From JBELHO01 sp042091375 (GTDB taxonomy: Bacteria > Pseudomonadota > Gammaproteobacteria > Enterobacterales > Alteromonadaceae): a stretch of DNA of 64,000 nucleotides. A program made the translations under genes and the position numbers. The stretch spans positions 17,091-81,090 of the forward strand of contig JBELHO010000012.1 in NCBI GenBank assembly GCA_042091375.1, given 5' to 3'. Each line of letters opens with the position of its first letter. The stretch's first letter is position 1. Below, in pieces: positions 46,012 to 53,218 of the stretch. The notes below the pieces were generated by a model. That model did no database searches. It had not been told where the DNA came from and saw only the letters and a program-made list of their open reading frames with translations.

Positions 46012-46872
46012 TTACTCGTCTAGATCTGCAAATATATTTTCTTGGTCTTTCAATTCTTTCAAAACCGCCTTCTGTTGTAAAGTTAACCCCCGAAATTTAA
46101 CGCCACCGACCATTAAACTGTATGTTTTAGTCACATCTTCACCCGTTAACGGGATGAACTTTTTATGGCCCAAACAACGGATCAGATACAGCATAGCAGT
46201 TAAACGCGCTTCTTTCTTGCGGTTAGCGCTTATTTCCGCCCAAGGTGAAAAGTCTGCGGAGGTTCTCTCTAACATCTGGTTTTTATATTGAGTGAAAATT
46301 TGCCACTTTTTCCTTGCTTTTAAATCGTTTTCTGAAAATTTCCAGTAGGTCAGTGGATTGCTCAGGCGGTTCTCAAAACGATACAGCTGAGTTTCTTTGG
46401 TAATAGATAAATATATTTTGACTAATAGTAGTCCTTGGTCAATCAGCTTTTGCTCCCAAGGCAATACTTTTTTCATAAAATATTTATATTTGGCCTCACT
46501 ACAATAACCCATAGTCGGCTGTATGGTGGCGCGACTGTACCAAGAGCGGTCAAAAAATACGATTTCCCCTTTGTTCGGTAAATGTTGTTCATAACGCCGA
46601 AACCAATATTTGGATTCTTTTGCAGTTGGTATACCTAATTCTACCGTTCTGAAGTGACTGGGCATCAAATTTTCATTAAAGCGCTTAATAGTAGAGCCTT
46701 TCCCTGCGGCATCACGCCCTTCAAACAACACCGCCAAACGCAGACCTTTTTTGACCACATGTTGCTGTAATTTTAATAGTTCAACTTGCAAACGACGCTT
46801 TTCGATTTGATAATCGGTTTCATCAATGCCTTGATAAGGTGTTTCAATTAATGTGTTTTTACTCAATTTCAT
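46012..46872 (-). CDS. ppk2: Polyphosphate kinase 2 family protein
   Basis: A PPK2-family kinase of about 286 residues that transfers phosphate between polyphosphate and nucleotides. It has the Walker A region LFEGRDAAGKGSTIKRF, the lid-type arginines in KYWFRRYEQHLP, and the Walker B region FFDRSWYSRA. Length fits a single-domain PPK2. I prefer the ATG to a TTG four codons upstream, though neither has a clear ribosome site. The nucleotide preference (ADP, GDP or AMP) cannot be set from sequence alone. Confidence 0.9.
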   Translation of the reverse strand: MKLSKNTLIETPYQGIDETDYQIEKRRLQVELLKLQQHVVKKGLRLAVLFEGRDAAGKGSTIKRFNENLMPSHFRTVELGIPTAKESKYWFRRYEQHLPNKGEIVFFDRSWYSRATIQPTMGYCSEAKYKYFMKKVLPWEQKLIDQGLLLVKIYLSITKETQLYRFENRLSNPLTYWKFSENDLKARKKWQIFTQYKNQMLERTSADFSPWAEISANRKKEARLTAMLYLIRCLGHKKFIPLTGEDVTKTYSLMVGGVKFRGLTLQQKAVLKELKDQENIFADLDE

Positions 46873-47115
46873 AGGGCAATACAACAGGTAAAGTTATTGT
46901 CAGCAATCTCATATTTAGCCACATATCATATGACAAAACTATGACAGTATAATGAAAAAAATGATATATCATTGTCACTTAGCAGATTAATTAAGGCTAT
47001 TTACTGGTGCATACTAAATTCTTAGCACTGCGGCAATACATTATGCTGGTTAAGGCCATAGATACAAAATAAGCTTAAACCAAAAGTCAGTATTGACAAT
47101 AAATGATTAAAAATA

Positions 47116-48345
47116 TTAGCCAAAAAACCAATAGCACACCCCTATAGCAGCTGAAATACCGGCAACATCAGCCACTAAACCACAGGTAATGGCATGTCTA
47201 CTATAGCGAATACCCACAGAGCCAAAATAGACCGCAAGCACATAAAATGTGGTTTCAGTAGAGCCTTGCATGATAGAAGCGAGCCTGCCTTGGAATGAAT
47301 CTGCGCCATGTGTATTCATGGTTTCAATCATTAACGCCCGCGCGCCTGAACCACTTAGCGGTTTCATAATAGCTGTCGGTAATGCGTCAACAAAACGCGT
47401 ATCAAACCCCAAGGTAGCAATCATCACTCGACATAAGTCGACAATCATATCCAGTGCTCCACTGGCGCGAAACACGCCTATGGCAACCAACATTGCCAAT
47501 AAATAAGGAATGAGTTTAATGCTGGTTTCAAAACCTTGCTTAGCACCGTCAATGAAGCTGTCGTAGACATTAATGCCTTTTCTCAGGGCAAAATAAATAA
47601 ACATCAGTAAACAGCTAAATATTAGTAAATTACCCAATAATGATGATTGTTGCGCCAAGGCTTGTGCTGACAGTGTGGTAAAATAGATCACTAAACCGCC
47701 AATCAATGCCAAGGCCATGGCAAAATAAAATAAAATCACTTGTTGCGCTAATTTAATTTTTTGAACAAATGCTACGCTGAGCAAACCCGCCAAGCTAGAG
47801 GCAAATGTGGCTAATAAGATTGGCACAAATACATCGGTAGGACTAGCCGCCCCTTGTTGAGCTCGATAGACAAAGACAGTCACCGGAAACAGAGTAATGG
47901 AAGAGGTGTTTAACACTAAAAATAAAATTTGCGCATTACTGGCAGTATCTTTGCGGGGATTAATCGATTGCAGATCTTGCATTGCTTTCAAACCCAGCGG
48001 TGTAGCAGCATTGTCAAGTCCGAGAAAGTTCGCCGACAAATTCATCGTCATCGAGCCAATAGCAGGATGTTTATCCGGGATTTCAGGCATTAAGCGACGA
48101 AACAAAGGCGAAATATAATGGGCAATTTTGGCAATAATACCGGCATGCTCTGCAACTTTCATCATGCCTAGCCAAAAACTCAATACCCCTATTAAACCAA
48201 TAGCGATATCGACGGTGACTTTTGACATATCAAATATAGCATTGACTAAGCGTTCAAAAATCAGCACTTGATCTAATACTAACCAGTGATACAAAGCCGA
48301 TATAAATGCAAGAAAGAAAAAGCCCACCCAAATTCTATTTAACAA
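47116..48345 (-). CDS. Fused SpmA/SpmB-type nucleoside-recognition (GATE) membrane protein
   Basis: A 409-residue inner-membrane protein with about ten hydrophobic segments in two homologous halves. It contains LGLDNAATPLGLKAM and LVLNTSSITLFPVTV in the first half (SpmA-like), and PTAIMKPLSGSGARALMIE and MQGSTETTFYVLAVYFGSVG in the second (SpmB-like). In Bacillus SpmA and SpmB are separate proteins of the spore; in proteobacteria the fused form is of unknown transport role. The only usable start is TTG, with no clear ribosome site, so the true start could differ. Confidence 0.85.
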   Translation of the reverse strand: MLNRIWVGFFFLAFISALYHWLVLDQVLIFERLVNAIFDMSKVTVDIAIGLIGVLSFWLGMMKVAEHAGIIAKIAHYISPLFRRLMPEIPDKHPAIGSMTMNLSANFLGLDNAATPLGLKAMQDLQSINPRKDTASNAQILFLVLNTSSITLFPVTVFVYRAQQGAASPTDVFVPILLATFASSLAGLLSVAFVQKIKLAQQVILFYFAMALALIGGLVIYFTTLSAQALAQQSSLLGNLLIFSCLLMFIYFALRKGINVYDSFIDGAKQGFETSIKLIPYLLAMLVAIGVFRASGALDMIVDLCRVMIATLGFDTRFVDALPTAIMKPLSGSGARALMIETMNTHGADSFQGRLASIMQGSTETTFYVLAVYFGSVGIRYSRHAITCGLVADVAGISAAIGVCYWFFG

Positions 48346-48511
48346 AACAACCCGCTCACACTCTCGTTATAGCAATCGCCTTATCATGGCATAAATTAAC
48401 TTCAGCGCACAGCAATAAGTGCACCGCGCCAATAAAGTATAGAAAAACAGCTTTTCACCCTTAAAAACATGTAGTAACAACAACTTAAAAAAACAAAACA
48501 ATAAATTAGCT

Positions 48512-48539
48512 TTTACTAAAAATTGCACTAAACTATAAT
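48512..48539 (+). promoter_or_regulatory. Sigma-70-like promoter of the candidate sRNA
   Basis: TTTACT (48512-48517) and a perfect TATAAT (48534-48539) are 16 bases apart. No plus-strand protein gene follows, but a terminator lies about 105 bases downstream. Confidence 0.55.
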
Positions 48540-48545
48540 TCACAT

Positions 48546-48678
48546 TTAGTAAATGTTAGCAATATTGAGTTACTGACCGTGGCTTAGTTATCTTAAATGG
48601 TTATCAATTAGCGCAAAGCTCATTGTACAATGGGCTCTTTTCAAAGCTCGAACTAGTCATAGTTTCGAGCTTTTTTTT
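48546..48678 (+). ncRNA. Candidate small RNA of about 130 nt
   Basis: A putative transcript bounded by a promoter with a perfect TATAAT and a strong terminator, in a region without plus-strand genes. It ends with two consecutive hairpins: AGCTCATTGTACAATGGGCT (48617-48636), then the terminator stem. No start codon with a sensible frame and ribosome site was found. It does not match any sRNA family that I recognise. ProQ is encoded in this window and could be a partner, but that is only suggestive. Confidence 0.5.
48643..48678 (+). terminator. Strong plus-strand Rho-independent terminator
   Basis: AAGCTCGAACTA pairs with TAGTTTCGAGCTT (one bulge) around a 4-base loop and is followed by eight T. 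The T-run is only on the plus strand, where no protein gene is present. Confidence 0.9.
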
Positions 48679-48889
48679 CATCACTCATCGGATTGCACTC
48701 TTGCTAAAAAATAAGTTCACACTACCTAGGTGCGGCTGCTTTTTCAAAGCAGAAGTTAATGCGGTCATATTTCCATTGCATGTGAGCAAATAATCGCAAA
48801 TCAAACGATATCTATATAAAATCATATCGTTATCAAACTATATTTTTATCAAACAGTATTAATATCAAGCAATGAGTTAATAATTCAAT

Positions 48890-49660
48890 TCAAGGTAATT
48901 TAAATAAGCGTTTAAAGTTATCACTGGAAATTTTTGCTATCGCTTCTACCGACTGACCGCGAATATCAGCAAGTTGTTTGGCCACTTCAACAACATAAGC
49001 GGGTTGGTTTTGCTTGCCTCTGTGAGGTACCGGCGCTAAATACGGAGAATCAGTTTCGATCAGCAGTTTATCGTCTGGTATGTGTTTAGCCACTGCCCTT
49101 AATTCATCGGCGTTTTTAAAGGTCAAAATTCCCGAAAATGATATGTAAAAGCCCATTGCGATAGCCTCCTTAGCCATCGCCCAAGACTCGGTAAAACAGT
49201 GTAAAATACCACCCACTTGGTCGGCACCTTCTTCGCGGAGAATTTGCAGCGTATCTTCTTTAGCATCACGGGTATGAATGATCAGCGGCTTGTTTAATAT
49301 TCTCGCTGCACGCACGTGTTTGACAAAAGAGTCAAGCTGGACTGCTTTGCTTTCTGGCGCATAAAAATAATCTAGGCCGGTTTCACCAACGGCTATGACT
49401 CTGGGGTGTTGAGCTAACCTAACTAATGTTTCTTGGCATATTTTATCGGCTTGATTTAATGGATGTGTACCACATGACAAATGTACATTATCGAAACTCG
49501 CAGTTTTTTCCACCATGGCTGGAAAATCTTCTAAGGTGACACTAACACATAGTAACTGCTCGACTTGTGCCTGCGTAGCGAGTTTGACGACATTCGCTAT
49601 GTTGCCAGCAAACTCGGTGAGATCGAGACGATCTAAGTGGCAATGAGAATCTATAAACAA
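48890..49660 (-). CDS. tatD: TatD family metal-dependent hydrolase (DNase)
   Basis: A 256-residue TatD-family phosphoesterase. Metal ligands are seen in FIDSHCHLD, GETGLDYFY, IHTRDA, HCFTES and ETDSPYLAP. Family members act as 3'-5' exonucleases or quality-control DNases. It closes the holB-pilZ-tatD group, as in many gammaproteobacteria. The start is TTG with GGAG six bases before it; no ATG fits, since the family's first strand begins here. It is the YcfH-like branch by context. Confidence 0.92.
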   Translation of the reverse strand: MFIDSHCHLDRLDLTEFAGNIANVVKLATQAQVEQLLCVSVTLEDFPAMVEKTASFDNVHLSCGTHPLNQADKICQETLVRLAQHPRVIAVGETGLDYFYAPESKAVQLDSFVKHVRAARILNKPLIIHTRDAKEDTLQILREEGADQVGGILHCFTESWAMAKEAIAMGFYISFSGILTFKNADELRAVAKHIPDDKLLIETDSPYLAPVPHRGKQNQPAYVVEVAKQLADIRGQSVEAIAKISSDNFKRLFKLP

Positions 49661-49721
49661 AAAATACTCCTATTTACTTTGGCAAAACTAATCGATGGAC
49701 ACACAGCAAGGATTATTTACA

Positions 49722-50054
49722 TCACATGGTTAAGGTTGGCTCAGACGCATTTAACAATCGACCGATAGACTTTTCAATTTGATTTCGCACTTGCTCAGGA
49801 TCATCAACAAAGTTAACCCCTATACCCGGTGGCGTACCATTTTGCACGCCTGACGGTGTGATCCAGCACACTTGGCTACTCACTGTAGATGACTCAAGTG
49901 AATCTGGTAACGATACCTGTAGTTCAATCTCATCACCTAAAGTATAAGACTGATAAGTTTCAATAAATAAACCACCATTGACAATAAAGGGCATGTAGGC
50001 CTTGTACAAATCTTTGTCGTTGCGAAATTCTACAGTGACTTTATTCATGATCAT
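49722..50054 (-). CDS. pilZ: PilZ domain protein (type IV pilus type)
   Basis: A 110-residue single-domain PilZ protein with GGLFIETYQSYTLGDEIELQV, VCWITPSG and a GIGVNFVD strand. It lacks the N-terminal RxxxR motif needed for cyclic-di-GMP binding, as is true of PilZ proteins that act in type IV pilus assembly with PilB and FimX. It overlaps the holB stop by 4 bases (ATGA), the usual position for this gene. Confidence 0.87.
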   Translation of the reverse strand: MIMNKVTVEFRNDKDLYKAYMPFIVNGGLFIETYQSYTLGDEIELQVSLPDSLESSTVSSQVCWITPSGVQNGTPPGIGVNFVDDPEQVRNQIEKSIGRLLNASEPTLTM

Positions 50055-51034
50055 ATACCTCTTGGCTGCGCTACGTGGCTGTTTATGATATCAGCAATGT
50101 CCACCAGTAATTTTTCTAAGCAGAATTCTTTATTGATTTGCGTCAACAACAACAACTGTTTGCTACACTCATTTATGACATTAAAAATAGCCGCTAAACT
50201 ATTGCTGTGTTGATTAATAAAGCCCTGTAAAGCTTGTTGCTCACATTGTTCAGTCAAATAACTTATTTGTTGGAAGCTTTGTAAATGGTAACAACGAGAT
50301 AAGTCGACAGTGATCCTTTCTAACCAACGCAAACTGTGCTCACTATGCAACAAAAGCTCCAACATTGCCATGCGATTTTGTTGAGTCATTAAGTAATTGA
50401 TATAAGTTGCTGATAGTAACTGAAACGCTTGTTGAACAGTGCGATCAGTTAATTCGGTCAAATGCGACAAGTTTACAAATTTATCACTGTTGTTTACGCC
50501 CAATTCAGCGAGTAATTTATCGCCAACCGGTGGTGTCAATGGCAGGTGATAACAACGACTGATAATAGTAGGCAATAAACGCTGCACATCTTTGACTAAC
50601 AGGATAATAAAACTGTTATTACTGGGCTCTTCTAAAGTTTTCAATAACGCGTTGCTAGCCGCTTCGGTCATTTTGTCAGCATCTTCAATGATCACTGTTT
50701 GGTTATCTGCCAATTGAGCAGTTTTTTCAAACATACGGCTAACGGCGCGGATCTGATCAACCCCAACTGATGTACCAGTTAATTGCACTGTTAAATGATC
50801 AGGATGATTGTGACTTGCCACTAACTGACAAGACTGACATTGACCACAGGCAAAGGTTGCACTGAGGTGATCTGTACTATCGACAGCTTGACATAATAAT
50901 CCCTTGATCAGCCATTGACTCAGATCATTTTTTCCTACGCCTTTAACCCCTGAAAATATTAATGCATGGGGCAAGGTGTTGTTGTTGTATTGCGTTCGCA
51001 AACGCCTTTTATCTTCGGTTAACCACTTTGCCAT
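50051..51034 (-). CDS. holB: DNA polymerase III subunit delta prime
   Basis: A 327-residue clamp-loader subunit of the AAA+ fold. It shows a degenerate P-loop GVKGVGKND, as expected because delta prime does not hydrolyse ATP, a zinc module CGQCQSC with HNHPDH, then DKMTEAASNALLKTLEEPS and the arginine-finger region TIISRCYHLPL. Length is close to E. coli HolB (334). It is coupled to pilZ and separated from tmk by a repeat-filled 520 bases rather than the usual short spacing. Confidence 0.93.
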   Translation of the reverse strand: MAKWLTEDKRRLRTQYNNNTLPHALIFSGVKGVGKNDLSQWLIKGLLCQAVDSTDHLSATFACGQCQSCQLVASHNHPDHLTVQLTGTSVGVDQIRAVSRMFEKTAQLADNQTVIIEDADKMTEAASNALLKTLEEPSNNSFIILLVKDVQRLLPTIISRCYHLPLTPPVGDKLLAELGVNNSDKFVNLSHLTELTDRTVQQAFQLLSATYINYLMTQQNRMAMLELLLHSEHSLRWLERITVDLSRCYHLQSFQQISYLTEQCEQQALQGFINQHSNSLAAIFNVINECSKQLLLLTQINKEFCLEKLLVDIADIINSHVAQPRGI

Positions 51035-51110
51035 TATTTGATTATCATTACTTGAGTTCTATTATGTAAGTAAAATATTTGATTACCTTACTATTATTTA
51101 AGTTCTATTC

Positions 51111-51295
51111 TCTGTGTTCTATTATCTGTGTTCTATTATCTGTGTTCTATTATCTNNNNNNNNNNNNNNNNNNNNNNNNNNNNNNNNNNNNNNNNNNNNN
51201 NNNNNNNNNNNNNNNNNNNNNNNNNNNNNNNNNNNNNNNNNNNNNNNNNNNNNNNGTTCTATTATCTGTGTTCTATTATCTGTGTTCTATTATCT
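51111..51295. repeat. 14-bp tandem repeat spanning an assembly gap
   Basis: TCTGTGTTCTATTA is repeated three times at 51111-51152, and two and a half times after the gap at 51256-51292, with a partial unit at each edge. The copies seen are identical. The 100 N between are an unknown number of further copies. Confidence 0.95.
51156..51255. other. Assembly gap (100 N)
   Basis: Exactly 100 N flanked on both sides by the same 14-base repeat, so the repeat array itself broke the assembly. The real length is unknown. Confidence 0.98.
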
Positions 51296-51491
51296 AAGTA
51301 CTATTACTTGAGAGCCATTGGTTTGCTAGTGGCCTGCTAGCAAACCAATACACCATCAGATATCAAATTAACCCTAGTGATCGGCAATGCAAAAAACCTA
51401 ATGAGATCGCGATTGACCTATATAGCATTCCCTGAGTTAACAAAAACAAAATACCTGTAATTGACTTCGTTGCGAATAACTAACATTCATA

Positions 51492-51543
51492 ACTGTGTTC
51501 TTTGACTGTGTTCTTTGACTGTGTTCTTTGACTGTGTTATTTG
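51492..51543. repeat. 13-bp tandem repeat, four copies
   Basis: ACTGTGTTCTTTG is repeated three times exactly from 51492 to 51530, with a fourth copy to 51543 that has one change. It shares CTGTGTTCT with the 14-base repeat 200 bases away. It ends 14 bases before the tmk stop. Confidence 0.93.
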
Positions 51544-51557
51544 ATAAAGCACAGCGG

Positions 51558-52199
51558 CTAAATCACTTCGGTTGTTGTCAACAATACATCTATCACTTTC
51601 ATCACATCAGCTTTTACATCAGCCAGTGTTTGTGATGCATCAATGACTGAAAATTTATCCGCTTGCTGTTTTGCTTGGGTTAAATAACCTTGACGCGCTT
51701 TAGACAAAAACTCCATTTGTTGATCTTCCATGCGATCAAGGCCTTGTCCACGACTTTTGACTCTCTTCAACCCCTCAATGGGATCCAAATCCAGTATGAT
51801 ATTCATATCAGGCGAAAAACCTGCTAATGCCAAATTATTAATTTGCCTGATCGTATCGATATTTATCCCGCGAGCGTAGTGCTGAAAACTAAAGGTAGCC
51901 GCATCAAAGCGATCACACAATACAATTTTACCCGCCTTTAATGCCGGTTTAATTTTTTGTTCAAGGTGTTGCGCGCGACCAGCACCGAACAGCATCAACT
52001 CGGTAATATCAGACATTTCTGGGGTTGACGCATCCAAAATAACATCGCGAATTTTTTCGCCGATCACAGTACCGCCGGGCTCTCTCGTGACTATCACCTG
52101 ACAGTTTTTAGCGGTTAAATATTTTTCTACTTCCTTGATGACAGTGGTTTTACCTGCACCGTTACTGCCATCAAAAACCACCATAAAACCTTTTTTCAT
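51558..52199 (-). CDS. tmk: Thymidylate kinase
   Basis: A 213-residue dTMP kinase. The P-loop reads FDGSNGAGKTTV, followed by TREPGGTVIGEKIRD, the DR motif CDRFDAATFSFQHYARG, and LDLDPIEGLKRV. Length equals that of E. coli Tmk (213). The P-loop differs from the common FEGxEGAGKST form but keeps every catalytic residue. It precedes holB, as in many gammaproteobacteria. Confidence 0.93.
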   Translation of the reverse strand: MKKGFMVVFDGSNGAGKTTVIKEVEKYLTAKNCQVIVTREPGGTVIGEKIRDVILDASTPEMSDITELMLFGAGRAQHLEQKIKPALKAGKIVLCDRFDAATFSFQHYARGINIDTIRQINNLALAGFSPDMNIILDLDPIEGLKRVKSRGQGLDRMEDQQMEFLSKARQGYLTQAKQQADKFSVIDASQTLADVKADVMKVIDVLLTTTEVI

Positions 52200-52495
52200 A
52201 TTATCTCTTTATAATAACCACATTATAAAAGCCACTCAGCAAATTGCTCTTCTGCCAAGACTTTAAAAATCTTCAGGCCTATACTCTCAAAGCCAACTGC
52301 TAAATTCAATTGAGCTGCCTAACAATTTTTGTATGTTAAACGCTTACCGCAATCAATACCAAGTGTTTTTCAGGTATATTGCCCCCTATTGATCAATGGT
52401 GCTGACAATTGAACACTTACAGAAAACATTCGCTGTCTATTGGACTATCGCAAAAGTATGGGTTTTCTCTATGGGTCAATTGTATTTCTACAAGC

Positions 52496-53206
52496 TTATT
52501 TAAAAATTTGTCGCTTGACTTTACCCATGAATAATACGTCATAAGAGACGACAGTGCCGTTTGGTTTAGTGAGCGTTATGGTATTGCCCGCGTACAGTCG
52601 ATGGGGCCTGAGTTCAACGCATTTGTCTTTTGGGCCGTCTGGGTAACAGGCCTCACCACGAACAATTTGTAGGTTGCTATTACCTTCATTTGTCAAAGTT
52701 ATTTCAGTGCCATTATCTTGCCATAAAATTGAACTTCGCGGCTCGGCGGGACGCTGAATGACCAGAACATCGTAACCTACTAATACCTTTAATCCAGTTT
52801 GTTCACTGAATAATTCACCTACCACTGGCTTCACCGCAAGACGGAAAATACGGTCGCTTTCACCTGCAGGATCTAGGGCTGCAACACGGATAAATCTTCT
52901 TTCACCGGGTTCAATAATAAGCCTTGGTGGTGATGCAAGTAGGCCGAGCTCTTCCGGATCTGGCACAGAAATCCTCATTTCCGAGCGAGTTCCTGGTGAG
53001 TCGATACGCGCCGGTTCAGCCGCCACAAACAAACGTTCATTCGACTTATTTTGGATCTCTAAATTTGCTCGCTGTAATTGTTTTGGCGAAAAATCTAGAA
53101 TAACAGGATGAACAGTTAAAGTAGACGCTAAGCAAGTTCCCATGAGCATGATGGCAATGAACATCGTGCTCATGATACGCTGGGTATAACAAAACAGTTT
53201 TTTCAC
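52496..53206 (-). CDS. PapD-like pilus chaperone
   Basis: A 236-residue periplasmic protein with a signal peptide (about 1-27) and the two-domain immunoglobulin fold of pilus chaperones. The first strands TLTVHPVILDFSPKQLQRANLEIQN and the edge-strand area with RRFIRVAALDP are visible. It should cap pilus subunits and hand them to the usher. It starts with GTG, five bases after AGGAG, where the TAG stop of the usher gene forms part of the ribosome site. Last gene of the operon. Confidence 0.85.
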   Translation of the reverse strand: MKKLFCYTQRIMSTMFIAIMLMGTCLASTLTVHPVILDFSPKQLQRANLEIQNKSNERLFVAAEPARIDSPGTRSEMRISVPDPEELGLLASPPRLIIEPGERRFIRVAALDPAGESDRIFRLAVKPVVGELFSEQTGLKVLVGYDVLVIQRPAEPRSSILWQDNGTEITLTNEGNSNLQIVRGEACYPDGPKDKCVELRPHRLYAGNTITLTKPNGTVVSYDVLFMGKVKRQIFK

Positions 53207-53218
53207 ATAGGCTCCTAG

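Larger units (their letters stand above)
48346..48889. other. Intergenic stretch with a candidate small RNA
   Basis: These 544 bases between two minus-strand genes hold no supported ORF. On the plus strand there is a promoter-like element, two hairpins and a strong terminator, described separately. A further inverted repeat (AACGATAT/ATATCGTT, 48804-48831) lies about 60 bases after the tatD stop and may end that transcript, though the T-run is poor. Confidence 0.6.
51035..51557. other. Intergenic stretch tmk to holB with minisatellites and a gap
   Basis: Between two genes that are normally close together. It holds a 14-base tandem repeat interrupted by 100 N, then about 200 bases of ordinary AT-rich sequence, then a 13-base tandem repeat with the same CTGTGTTCT core. 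No ORF outside the repeat, terminator or clear promoter was recognised. Confidence 0.75.

Noticed and set aside
51079..51340. ORFs reading through the 14-bp repeat and the run of N
   Set aside because: They include the gap, consist of the repeated sequence only, and have no ribosome site or family match.
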